Source: Streptosporangium lutulentum
Lineage (GTDB): Bacteria > Actinomycetota > Actinomycetes > Streptosporangiales > Streptosporangiaceae
Reading direction: 5' to 3'
Assembly: GCF_030811455.1 (NCBI RefSeq)
Contig: NZ_JAUSQU010000001.1
Location: 7,068,001-7,132,000 of the forward strand
DNA length: 64,000 bases
Positions within the stretch are counted from its first letter, which is position 1, and each line of letters starts with the position of its first letter. The translations under genes and the position numbers were made by a program. Positions 44,851-52,958 of this stretch are shown here, piece by piece. Under the pieces are notes generated by a model that worked only from the letters and a program-made list of their open reading frames with translations, was not told the origin of the DNA and ran no database searches.

Positions 44851-44946
44851 TTACCGCTCCTCGTTCGCTGCGCGGGCCTCGCGGGCCGCGGTACCGGAGG
44901 CACGCCCAGGAGACGTGGTGTCCACCACGCCGGGCTCGCTCCTCAT
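44851..44946 (-). CDS. Linker ORF between nuoB and nuoC
   Basis: A 31-codon frame whose ATG overlaps the nuoB stop (ATGA, 44943-44946) and whose TAA lies nine bases before nuoC. It reads [20 protein letters not shown] and '[11 protein letters not shown]'. The same sequence, shortened, forms the C-terminal tail of NuoG (37958-38043), with the same end NEER and stop. It is therefore a dispersed repeat rather than a nuo gene. Confidence 0.6.
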   Translation of the reverse strand: MRSEPGVVDTTSPGRASGTAAREARAANEER

Positions 44947-45494
44947 TTGGCGCTCCCCTGGTCGATCAGCGGCAGCGTCCGCAGCGCCTGCAGTTCGAGC
45001 TCGTCGATCTGCTTGGCGCGGTGCGCACCGAACTTCGTGTTCTGGATCTTGTCGTGCAGCTTCACGATCGCGTCGATGAGCATCTCGGGCCGCGGCGGGC
45101 AGCCGGGCAGGTAGATGTCGACGGGGACGACGTGGTCCACGCCCTGCACGATGGCGTAGTTGTTGAACATGCCGCCGCTGGACGCGCAGACGCCCATCGC
45201 GATGACCCACTTGGGCTCGGCCATCTGGTCGTAGATCTGGCGCAGCACCGGGGCCATCTTCTGCGACAGGCGGCCCGCCACGATCATCAGGTCGGCCTGG
45301 CGCGGAGACGCCGAAGCGCGCTCCATGCCGAAGCGCGCCAGGTCGTGCTTGGGACCGCCCGTGGACATCAGCTCGATGGCGCAGCAGGCGAGACCGAACG
45401 TCGCCGGCCATACGGAGTTCTTGCGTGCCCAGCCGGCAAGCTGCTCGACCGTGCTGAGCATGAACCCGCTCGGAAGTTTCTCTTCAAGACCCAT
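44943..45494 (-). CDS. nuoB: NADH-quinone oxidoreductase subunit B
   Basis: A 183-residue subunit holding cluster N2, the last before quinone. Ligands are the tandem C37-C38 in '[17 protein letters not shown]', C103 in '[17 protein letters not shown]' and C132 in '[11 protein letters not shown]'. ATG 45494 is two bases after the nuoA stop. An out-of-frame ORF overlapping it (to 45411) is a shadow that joins the linker. Confidence 0.95.
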   Translation of the reverse strand: MGLEEKLPSGFMLSTVEQLAGWARKNSVWPATFGLACCAIELMSTGGPKHDLARFGMERASASPRQADLMIVAGRLSQKMAPVLRQIYDQMAEPKWVIAMGVCASSGGMFNNYAIVQGVDHVVPVDIYLPGCPPRPEMLIDAIVKLHDKIQNTKFGAHRAKQIDELELQALRTLPLIDQGSAK

Positions 45495-45496
45495 AT

Positions 45497-45856
45497 CTAG
45501 TCCCAGTCCAGACCCTTGCGGCGCCACACGTACGCGTAGGCCACGAGCACGGTGACGATGAACAACACCATCTCGACCAACCCGAAGATTCCGAGCTGAT
45601 CGAAAGCGACCGCCCACGGGTAGAGAAAGATGATCTCGATGTCGAACACGATGAAGAGCATCGCGGTGATCATGTATTTCAGCGGGAATCGGCCACCGCC
45701 CACAGGCTGGGGCGTCGGTTCGATACCGCATTCGTAAGCGTCGAGTTTCGCGCGGTTCCAGCGCTTGGGACCGGTGAAGGGCGCGATCGTCACTGAGAAG
45801 ATCGCAAATCCCGCCGCGAGAACGGCGAGTACGAGGATGGGTGCATACAGCTCCAT
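45497..45856 (-). CDS. nuoA: NADH-quinone oxidoreductase subunit A
   Basis: A 119-residue subunit with three helices. '[20 protein letters not shown]' contains the loop Cys near the quinone channel and '[20 protein letters not shown]' the conserved Asp/Glu helix. It is the first gene of the nuo set; menJ lies 121 bases upstream on the same strand. Confidence 0.94.
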   Translation of the reverse strand: MELYAPILVLAVLAAGFAIFSVTIAPFTGPKRWNRAKLDAYECGIEPTPQPVGGGRFPLKYMITAMLFIVFDIEIIFLYPWAVAFDQLGIFGLVEMVLFIVTVLVAYAYVWRRKGLDWD

Positions 45857-45977
45857 CGCTACGCCTCCTCTCCCATCTCCACGCGCGCCGGCGCGCAGCT
45901 CTGCATGTTGGTGTATTTCGCAAGTCTAGGCACGGCGATCATCGCTCTTGATTCCAGGCTCGGAGCGTTTGCTGAGG

Positions 45978-47255
45978 TCATGCCGACGGCGCAACCTTCG
46001 ACAGAGCGTTGATGATGCGGTCTGACGCATCGCCTCGCCGATCGGTGAGGTTAGCAAGGAGTTTCAACGCGAACCGCATCAGGTGGGGGTGGGGCAGTGC
46101 GTGACGGGTGGCGAAGTTCATCACACCGGGGTGCCCGAGCAACTCCACGAAGCCCCTGCCGAGGGTGAAGTAGCCGCCGTAGGCGTCCTTCAGCATCGTG
46201 GGATAGGCCCGCAGCACCCGCTCCCGCTGCGCGGGAGTCGATCTGCCCAGCGCCTGGACGACGGCCTCGGCGGCGATGTGGCCCGTCTCCATGGCGTAGG
46301 CGATGCCCTCCCCGTTGAACGGGTTGATCATCCCCCCCGCGTCGCCGACCAGCACCAGGCCCCGCGTGTAGTGCGGCTGGCGGTTGAAGGCCATCGGCAG
46401 CGCGGCGCCCCTGATGGGGGAGGTCATGTTCTCCTCGACGTACCCCCACTCGGCGGGCATGCCCTTCACCCAGCGCTTGAGCAGGTCGCGGTAGTCCATG
46501 CCCTTGAACGCCTCACTGGTGTTCAGCAGCCCCAGGCCCACGTTGGACGTGCCGTCGCCGACGCCGAAGATCCAGCCGTAGCCGGGCAGCAGGGTGTCCT
46601 CGTCCCACAGCTCCAGCCAGGTCTCCAGATAGTCGTCCTGGTGGCGCGGACTGGTGAAGTACGTCCGTACGGCGACGCCCATCGGGCGGTCCTCGCGCTT
46701 GTGCAGCCCCATCGCCAGGGAGATCCGGGTGGAGTTGCCGTCGGCGGCGACCACCAGGCGAGATCGGTAGGAGACCTCCTCGCCGTCCTTCTTGGCGGTG
46801 ACGCCGACGATGTGGCCGCTGCGGTCGTCGAGGATCGGAGCCGTGACGTTGACGCCCTGGAGCATCCGGACACCCGCGCGCACCGCGTTGTTCGCCAGGA
46901 TTTCGTCGAAGTCCTGGCGGGTGCGGACCAGCCCGAAGTCCGGGTAGCTGGAGAGGTCGGGCCAGTCGAGCTCGAAGCGCATCCCACCGCCGACGACGCG
47001 CAGACCCTTGTTCCGGATCCACCCGGGAGCGTCGATGTCGATCCCCATGCCGATGAGCTGCTTGACCGCTCGGGGGGTCAGCCCGTCGCCGCAGACCTTC
47101 TCACGGGGGAATGTGGTCTTCTCAAGCAACAGGACGTCAAGTCCGGCCTGTGCGAGGTGAAAAGCGGTTGTCGAACCGGCGGGCCCGGCGCCGACGACGA
47201 TTACGTCGGCGTCAGCCTCAGCGACGTTCCGCTGTGTGGCGGCTGGCACGGTCAC
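45978..47255 (-). CDS. menJ: Geranylgeranyl reductase-family flavoprotein, MenJ-like
   Basis: A 425-residue FAD enzyme. 'VIVVGAGPAGSTTAFHLAQA' is the FAD Rossmann site, 'PREKVCGDGLTPRAVKQLIG' the family Cys motif, and 'LVLVGDAGGMINPFNGEGIA' the second flavin motif. In mycobacteria the MenJ member reduces one double bond of the menaquinone side chain; the position between menG and nuo supports that role. GTG 47255 start with weak Shine-Dalgarno. Confidence 0.85.
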   Translation of the reverse strand: MTVPAATQRNVAEADADVIVVGAGPAGSTTAFHLAQAGLDVLLLEKTTFPREKVCGDGLTPRAVKQLIGMGIDIDAPGWIRNKGLRVVGGGMRFELDWPDLSSYPDFGLVRTRQDFDEILANNAVRAGVRMLQGVNVTAPILDDRSGHIVGVTAKKDGEEVSYRSRLVVAADGNSTRISLAMGLHKREDRPMGVAVRTYFTSPRHQDDYLETWLELWDEDTLLPGYGWIFGVGDGTSNVGLGLLNTSEAFKGMDYRDLLKRWVKGMPAEWGYVEENMTSPIRGAALPMAFNRQPHYTRGLVLVGDAGGMINPFNGEGIAYAMETGHIAAEAVVQALGRSTPAQRERVLRAYPTMLKDAYGGYFTLGRGFVELLGHPGVMNFATRHALPHPHLMRFALKLLANLTDRRGDASDRIINALSKVAPSA

Positions 47256-47404
47256 GGGACTTGTCCTGTCCTACATGCTTTGAGGGCCTCGGAGTAAGGG
47301 GCCTTTCGTTCCTTTGTGAAGGGCTTCACAAACTTGTCGGGCCGAAGTCTAACGCCTTTGCAGGGCAAAGTGTCAGGCGGGTGCTGCTATCGCCTGCGAA
47401 TCTT

Positions 47405-48130
47405 CTATGCGGGCTTATATGCGCGGTGAAGCGCCACGATACCCAGGGCGAGGTTGCGCCAGGCGACCCGCTCCCAACCGGCCCTTTGAATGATCTTCGC
47501 AAGGCCCGCCTGATCCGGCCACGCCCTGATCGACTCCGCCAGATACTCGTACGAGTCATCGTTGGAACCGACCAGCTTGGCGACCTGTGGCATCAACTTC
47601 ATAAGATACTCCGAGTAGACCAGGTCGAAGGACTTGATCACCGGGTGGGAGAACTCAAGGATCACCAGCCGCGCCCCCGGCCTGGCCACGCGCAGCATCT
47701 CGCGCAACGCCTGCTCGGTGTCCTGGACGTTCCGCAGGGCCGTGGAGATGGTCACCGCGTCGAAGACGTCGTCGGCGAAGGGCAGCCTGAGCGCGTCGCC
47801 CGCGATGAAGCTGACACCGCGCACCCCGCCGCCACTGATGCCCGAGCCGCCCCTCCGCTTCACCCCGGTGCGCAGCATGCCCAGGGAGAAGTCGGAGGCG
47901 ATCGCGCGGGCGCCGAGCGCGGTGAACGCGTCGGTCGAGGTGCCCGTGCCCGCCCCCAGGTCGAGGACCAGCTCACCGGGACCGGCGTCGACGGCCGCCG
48001 CGGTCGCCTTGCGCCACAGCCGGACCTGCCCCAGGGAAATAACATCGTTGACCAGGTCGTATCGCCGGGCCGTGCGATCGAACATCGCGGCGACCTCATG
48101 CGGTTGCTTGTCCAAAGAAGCACGCGTCAT
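47405..48130 (-). CDS. menG: Demethylmenaquinone methyltransferase (MenG/UbiE)
   Basis: A 241-residue SAM-dependent methyltransferase giving the last step of menaquinone synthesis. '[20 protein letters not shown]' is the UbiE signature 1 region, '[20 protein letters not shown]' the SAM site, and '[20 protein letters not shown]' UbiE signature 2. ATG 48130 ([10 protein letters not shown]) starts at the normal place. menJ follows after 149 bases. Confidence 0.92.
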   Translation of the reverse strand: MTRASLDKQPHEVAAMFDRTARRYDLVNDVISLGQVRLWRKATAAAVDAGPGELVLDLGAGTGTSTDAFTALGARAIASDFSLGMLRTGVKRRGGSGISGGGVRGVSFIAGDALRLPFADDVFDAVTISTALRNVQDTEQALREMLRVARPGARLVILEFSHPVIKSFDLVYSEYLMKLMPQVAKLVGSNDDSYEYLAESIRAWPDQAGLAKIIQRAGWERVAWRNLALGIVALHRAYKPA

Positions 48131-48208
48131 GACAGCAAGCCTAGGTCCGACCACGCAGTCCATGAAAAGTAGTCATTCGATTACCAAGAGTCTGCTAGGA
48201 CTTGTCGA

Positions 48209-49474
48209 ATGTTTGCCAGAACCACTTCCGTGCTGGCCACGGCCATACTTCTGGTCCCCACCGGGATCGCCGCCGCCGGCACCGTGAGGCACGGCGGCGT
48301 CGTCTCGGCCGATCCGGTGAACACCACTCCCCACGTGCTCGACGGGATCGTCAACGCCATCGCGCTGGTGGGGAACACGGTGGTCGTCGGCGGCTCGTTC
48401 GGCAAAGTGCGCGACGCCGGGAGCGCCACCGTCCTCGAACGCGGCAACATCTTCGCCTACGACCTGGCCACCGGCCGGATCCTGCCCGGCTTCAAGCCCG
48501 GCCTCGACCGCCCGGTCCAGGCCCTGGCCGCCGGCGGCGGCGGCACCGTGTACGCCGGCGGCGCCTTCAAGACGATCGACGACGCGCAGGCCCCGAGACT
48601 GGCATGGCTTCGCCTCTCCGACGGCTCGCGGGTGCGCGGCTTCGACGCCCGGATCCAGGGAGGTACGGTCACCAGCCTGGCCGGGCGCGGCGGCCACCTC
48701 TACGTGGGCGGCGACTTCACCCGGGCCGGCGGCGCCTCCCGTACGGCCCTCGCCCGGCTGAACGCCGCCACCGGCGCCGTGGACCCGGGTTTCGCGATCA
48801 GGCCCGGCGCGCCGCGGGGCAGCCGCACCAAGGTCTACGCGATGTCCCTCACCACGAACCGGCTGGCGGTCGACGGCGACTTCACCACCCTCGACGGGCT
48901 GTCACGGCCGCAACTCGGACTGATCGACGTGGCCGCCTCCCCCGCGAAGGTCGACGGCTGGCGGACCGACGCCTACGCGGGCAAGTGCATGGACGACTTC
49001 CCCAGCTACGTGCGGGGCCTGGACTTCGCCCCCGACGGCAGCTACCTGGCGGTCGTCACGACCGGCGGCCCCGTGACCGGCCCGAAGATGTGCGACACCA
49101 CCGCGCGCTTCGAGACCCGCGGGAGCGGCAAGGTGGACCCCACATGGGTGAACCACACCGGGGGCGACTCCCTCTACGCGGTGGCGGCGACCGGGGCGGC
49201 CGTCTACGTGGGCGGGCACCAGCGCTGGCTGAACAATCCTCGCGGCAGGGATTCGGCGGGGCCGGGCGCGGTGGAACGACCGGGCATCGGGGCGATCCAC
49301 CCCCGCACCGGTAAGGCCCTCGCGTGGAATCCGACAAGAGATCGCGGAATCGGGGTCAAGGCATTCCTAGCGCACCGGGGGGGATTACTCGTTGGTAGTG
49401 ACACAACTCACCTTGGTCACGAGTACCATGCCCGAGTCGGCATGTTTCCGTTGCCGATCACTCCCGATTCTTAG
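48209..49474 (+). CDS. Secreted beta-propeller protein
   Basis: A 421-residue protein with a signal peptide (MFARTTSVLATAILLVPTGI, AAA cleavage). The body has repeated blades such as 'ALVGNTVVVGGSFGKVRD', 'GGTVYAGGAFKTIDDAQA' and 'GGHLYVGGDFTRAGGASR', the delta-60/YVGGxF type of actinobacterial propeller. Two Cys (in 'GKCMDDF' and 'KMCDTT') could form a disulfide. Extracellular; function unknown. Its 3' end overlaps the convergent DUF4229 gene by 17 bases. Confidence 0.8.
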   Translation: MFARTTSVLATAILLVPTGIAAAGTVRHGGVVSADPVNTTPHVLDGIVNAIALVGNTVVVGGSFGKVRDAGSATVLERGNIFAYDLATGRILPGFKPGLDRPVQALAAGGGGTVYAGGAFKTIDDAQAPRLAWLRLSDGSRVRGFDARIQGGTVTSLAGRGGHLYVGGDFTRAGGASRTALARLNAATGAVDPGFAIRPGAPRGSRTKVYAMSLTTNRLAVDGDFTTLDGLSRPQLGLIDVAASPAKVDGWRTDAYAGKCMDDFPSYVRGLDFAPDGSYLAVVTTGGPVTGPKMCDTTARFETRGSGKVDPTWVNHTGGDSLYAVAATGAAVYVGGHQRWLNNPRGRDSAGPGAVERPGIGAIHPRTGKALAWNPTRDRGIGVKAFLAHRGGLLVGSDTTHLGHEYHARVGMFPLPITPDS

Positions 49475-49655
49475 TGATTCGCTCGCTCACTGCGTCCCTC
49501 TGCTTGGAGAGCAGGACGTAACTGGCCACTCCGCTGACCAGGAATGCGGCGATCAGCAAGATTAGGGGCTGATGCAGACCGAGGATATAGAGCACGCCCA
49601 GGCTCACGGCCAGCAGGCCGACTCGGGACGCGGTGTAAACGAAGACGGGATGCAC
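49458..49655 (-). CDS. DUF4229-type small membrane protein
   Basis: A 65-residue protein with two helices ('VGLLAVSLGVLYILGL' and 'LILLIAAFLVSGVASYVLLS') and a basic tail KQRDAVSERITKNRE, matching the actinobacterial DUF4229 pattern. Commonly found near menaquinone and nuo genes. No known activity. Confidence 0.8.
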   Translation of the reverse strand: MHPVFVYTASRVGLLAVSLGVLYILGLHQPLILLIAAFLVSGVASYVLLSKQRDAVSERITKNRE

Positions 49656-49933
49656 AGAGTCAAGGCTACGTCACCTCGCCCGCTCAAGCCCAGTTGCGAG
49701 GTTGAGCGGCACTCTTCGCATCGAGCACGAGCGCTGCTACTGTGCCCAAGAGACCAGTTTTGTAAAGAAACACCCACGAGAGTCCCAAAGAGGCTCTATC
49801 ATATAACAATCGGGCAGTCAGTCGATAACAACCCGTGATCTTTGTTGAAAACCACGGATAAATCAGGCTTCGCTCGGCACACTGGTTACCTGTCCGCCCG
49901 CTGGCAGGAAGCGGGATGCGAGGGGGAGAGATT

Positions 49934-50155
49934 GTGGAGAGTAGCAGCGAGCGTCTGCTGACGCCCGGAGAGGTTGCCGCCCTCTTTCGGGTCGACCCAA
50001 AAACGGTTACACGCTGGGCCGCGGCAGGCCGCATCAGCAGCATCCGTACCCCCGGAGGGCACCGGCGTTTCCGCGAGTCGGAAGTGCACGCCCTTCTGCG
50101 CGGAGAGGACGTCTTGACGGCCGAACGGCCGGCAGGCGAGTCCCCGCGCGTTTGA
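49934..50155 (+). CDS. bldC: BldC-type MerR-like developmental regulator
   Basis: A 73-residue protein consisting of one winged helix-turn-helix: 'LLTPGEVAALFRVDPKTVTR' and 'WAAAGRISSIRTPGGHRRFR'. This is the highly conserved BldC sequence, which binds DNA as head-to-tail oligomers and holds back sporulation in Streptomyces. GTG 49934 lies behind GGGGGAGAG; an upstream in-frame ATG at 49916 is less likely. A long AT-rich leader (49740-49880) precedes it. Confidence 0.9.
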   Translation: MESSSERLLTPGEVAALFRVDPKTVTRWAAAGRISSIRTPGGHRRFRESEVHALLRGEDVLTAERPAGESPRV

Positions 50156-50402
50156 CGACTTATGACGTCACGCCTCGGTGATCCTGCGCGCCTTACCCGG
50201 AAGCCGCAGGGTCACCGTGGAGTCTTATGATCGCCACGCTCCACGTCGCGATCGGTGACCTCCCCCGTCACCCACCCGCTCGTCTCGCCCCGGATCGCCG
50301 TCGCGCCCGGCCCGAGAGTGCGTGAGCCCACCCCTGCCGGCCTGAGAGCCCGCCGGACACCCCCCGCCGAGCCGGGAACAAAAAGCCCCCAGGAACTTCC
50401 CC

Positions 50403-50642
50403 TCAGCTGTCCTGCTCCGCCTTGAAGGCCAGGAACTCCCGCTCCAGCTCGTCGTTCTCCTCCAGCCAGCGCCGACGGCGCTCGGCCAGTTCCTCCTCGG
50501 TGAGCGACTCGGGTAACCAGCGGTCGTAGTCGGGATCCCCCGGAGAGATCTCCACGTACGCGTTGCCGATCAGACGCCCGTCATCGCTGGACAGGCTCTG
50601 TGGCACCCGCAGAGTCCCGTCAGCGAGCCGGATGACGTACAT
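50403..50642 (-). CDS. Small acidic protein next to the metallopeptidase
   Basis: A 79-residue protein starting MYVIRLADGTLRVPQSLSSD, with a charged helical tail 'ELAERRRRWLEENDELEREF'. No family assigned. It starts 10 bases after the stop of the metallopeptidase gene, so they are one transcript. It could modulate or neutralise the peptidase, which is only inference from position. Confidence 0.65.
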   Translation of the reverse strand: MYVIRLADGTLRVPQSLSSDDGRLIGNAYVEISPGDPDYDRWLPESLTEEELAERRRRWLEENDELEREFLAFKAEQDS

Positions 50643-50652
50643 CCCAGATCAC

Positions 50653-51489
50653 CTAGATTCCGTAGCGCCGATTGAAGAACAACATGACGTTGAGCGCCAT
50701 CCGCGTGTCGCCGCCCAGCATGTCCACCAGGGCCGGACGTTGCCGGGAGGCGATGGCGGCGAAGGCGTCGGCGAAGAACTCCTTGCGGCCCAGGTCTCCC
50801 GGTTGCAGATGGAATCCCGAGACCAGCTTGGGAACGCACTGGGCATAGAGCGCGGCGAACTCCGGGGAGTCCGAGACCCAGTCTCCATAGGGTGCGTCCA
50901 CGTCGTCGAGGGCGTGTCCGACCTCGTGCATCATGACGTCGGGAGTGGGCGAGGGCCGGTCACCCACCACGATCTTGCGGTCGCCGTACGCTCCGGCGCA
51001 GATGTCCCAGGTCGCCCGCCCCGAGGGCAGCGGCGCGCCGCGCAGATAGCCCATGTCGTCCAGATCGGGCACCCCTCCGATGCCGACGTAGATGCCGGCG
51101 AGACCGTCGGCCAGCTTGGCCTTCAGCCCCTCCGGCAGCCTGGCGAGGCTCTCCACGGCCCACACGACCTCGGGGGGCGGCGACTCCTGCCTGGAATCCC
51201 ACTGGCGGTGCAGGATGTTCTCCAGCGGCCCGCAGTGCCGCAGGCCGTCGCCCAGGTAAGGGGTGTCCGGGGCGTTGGGCTGGGCCCTGGGCCGCTCGTC
51301 CTCCAGCTCGAAGTCCTGCCAGGTGTATTGCGGGCGGTCGACCACCGGCGCCGTGACCGTCCCGACGCGCCGCTCGGGCTCGCGGGGGACCTCGCGCGGC
51401 GCCTCTCTGACGGCACTCTCCGCGCGCTGGGACGACCCTCGCTGCCACCAGCGCCGACGATGGCGGCCCTTATCGCCCGAATGTGCCAT
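50653..51489 (-). CDS. Zinc metallopeptidase, lethal factor-like (HExxH)
   Basis: A 278-residue protein with a basic N-terminus ('RHRRRWWQRGSS'), a Pro-rich linker and a C-terminal catalytic domain: HEVGH in 'VMMHEVGHALDDVDAPYGDW', and a third-ligand Glu candidate in 'GRKEFFADAFAAIASRQRP'. The order HExxH, 'SPEFAALY', then 'EFFADAFA' resembles the anthrax lethal-factor-like (ATLF) peptidase domain. No signal peptide. ATG 51489 follows GGGAGGTGTG. Substrate unknown. Confidence 0.72.
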   Translation of the reverse strand: MAHSGDKGRHRRRWWQRGSSQRAESAVREAPREVPREPERRVGTVTAPVVDRPQYTWQDFELEDERPRAQPNAPDTPYLGDGLRHCGPLENILHRQWDSRQESPPPEVVWAVESLARLPEGLKAKLADGLAGIYVGIGGVPDLDDMGYLRGAPLPSGRATWDICAGAYGDRKIVVGDRPSPTPDVMMHEVGHALDDVDAPYGDWVSDSPEFAALYAQCVPKLVSGFHLQPGDLGRKEFFADAFAAIASRQRPALVDMLGGDTRMALNVMLFFNRRYGI

Positions 51490-51602
51490 CACACCTCCCG
51501 CGGAAGCGGCAATGAGCTCTACGGTACGACCTGGATCTTCGTCAGTCACCCGGAATCCGGTGCCAGACCGCACCCCGGCCCACAATGGCTTACAGTTCGG
51601 GC

Positions 51603-51902
51603 ATGCCCTTGCTTGTCGGCCTGGCGCTACTCGCCTTCTGGCTCTACTGCTTGTTCGACGTCATCACCACGCCGGATGAGGAGTCGAGAAACCTGCCCAA
51701 GCTCCTCTGGGTCATCATCGTTCTGCTGTTGATACCCGTCGGCGGTCTGTTCTGGCTGCTGCTCGGCCGCCCCACCGGACCTCAGGCACCTCGCTCGCTC
51801 CTCCCCAACGACAAGCCGCCCCGTCCCGAGGCCCCGAAAGGCCCCGACGACGACCCCGACTTCCTCAAGGATCTCGACCGGCGCCTGCGCGACGAGGACT
51901 GA
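51603..51902 (+). CDS. PLDc_N-type small membrane protein
   Basis: A 99-residue protein with two helices ('LVGLALLAFWLYCLFDVITT', 'LLWVIIVLLLIPVGGLFWLL') separated by DEESRNLPK, the phospholipase D nuclease N-terminal (PLDc_N) domain alone, and an acidic tail. ATG 51603 lies six bases after TACAGT, a -10-like box, so the mRNA may be leaderless. Ends at a 14-bp hairpin. Confidence 0.82.
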   Translation: MPLLVGLALLAFWLYCLFDVITTPDEESRNLPKLLWVIIVLLLIPVGGLFWLLLGRPTGPQAPRSLLPNDKPPRPEAPKGPDDDPDFLKDLDRRLRDED

Positions 51903-51920
51903 CGACCCGTCACACGATCG

Positions 51921-51958
51921 CCGGAAGACCGGCCCCCAGGGGAGCCGGTCTTCCGGCG
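51921..51958. terminator. Bidirectional hairpin terminator
   Basis: GCCGGAAGACCGGC (51921-51934) and GCCGGTCTTCCGGC (51945-51958) pair perfectly over 14 bp around a 10-base loop, between the convergent PLDc_N-type gene and ccsB. Confidence 0.8.
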
Positions 51959-51986
51959 GCACTCGACCGGCGTTCGGGGACGGCCG

Positions 51987-52958
51987 TCAGGGAACCTCGG
52001 CGTAGGAGTGCAGTCCGCCGAGGAAGACGTTCACCCCGACGAGGTTGAACAGCAGGCAGCCGAAGGCGATGATCTGCACGATCATCGCGGCCTTGCCCTT
52101 CCATCCCGCGGTGGCCCGGGCGTGCAGGTAGGCGGCGTAGGCGATCCAGGTGATGAACGCCCAGATCTCCTTGGGGTCCCAGCCCCAGTAACGGCCCCAC
52201 GCCTTGTCCGCCCAGAGCGCGCCGGCGATGACGGCGAAGGTCCAGATGGGGAAACCGATCACAATGGCCCGGTGGGCGACCCGCTCCAGGTCCTGCCGGG
52301 ACGGCAGGCGGACCGCGGTGTCCTTCCTGACCATGTAGAGGATGCCGGAGACACCCGCCACGGTGAACAGGCCGCTGGCGATGATCGCCGCCGACACGTG
52401 GATCGCGACCCAGTAGGTGTCCAGCGCGGGCACCACCGGGCCCGCCTGCACGTGCAGGTACCGTACGGCGAAGCCGAGCCCGAGGGCGGCGGCGACCGTG
52501 ACGAACGCTCCCAGGAAACGGACCCGGTAGCGCAGGTGCATGAACAGGAACGCGCTCACCGCCGTGAAGCACATGGCGACCACGAACTCGTACATGTTGC
52601 CCCACGGCCACCGGCCCACGGACAGGCCGCGGGTGAGGATGGACGCGAGGTGCGTGGCCCAGCCGAGCCAGGTCAGCCCGACCGCGATCGGACCCGCCCA
52701 CGCCATCCAGGCGGAGGGCTCCTTCTCCGTGCGGTTTCCGCCCTCTCCGGAGGCGGCGTCCGGGACGGACGAGGCGGCGGCCGTACCGCCGCCGACCGCG
52801 GCGAGCACGGATTCGGGCTTGGACTCGGCCTGCGCCTGGGGCCGCCCGAAGGCCAGACTCAGGGCATAGCCGATCATTGCGAAGACGTAGAGCAGCACCG
52901 TCGCCAAGATGAGCTGATCGCTCAGCGTGGCGAGGCCGGCATCGACCTCAGCGGGCAT
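51987..52958 (-). CDS. ccsB: Cytochrome c biogenesis protein CcsB/ResC
   Basis: A 323-residue membrane protein with about eight helices. The haem-handling WWD-type motif is 'AWGRYWGWDPKEIWAFITWI'; conserved His occur in 'YWVAIHVSAAIIASGLF' and 'LGWATHLASILTRG'. With ResB it exports haem and attaches it to apocytochromes c. ATG 52958 overlaps the resB end by 11 bases. Confidence 0.93.
   Translation of the reverse strand: MPAEVDAGLATLSDQLILATVLLYVFAMIGYALSLAFGRPQAQAESKPESVLAAVGGGTAAASSVPDAASGEGGNRTEKEPSAWMAWAGPIAVGLTWLGWATHLASILTRGLSVGRWPWGNMYEFVVAMCFTAVSAFLFMHLRYRVRFLGAFVTVAAALGLGFAVRYLHVQAGPVVPALDTYWVAIHVSAAIIASGLFTVAGVSGILYMVRKDTAVRLPSRQDLERVAHRAIVIGFPIWTFAVIAGALWADKAWGRYWGWDPKEIWAFITWIAYAAYLHARATAGWKGKAAMIVQIIAFGCLLFNLVGVNVFLGGLHSYAEVP

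Noticed and set aside
44851-45411. 186-codon minus-strand frame over nuoB
   Set aside because: Out of frame with nuoB; only its last 32 codons (the linker) are of interest.
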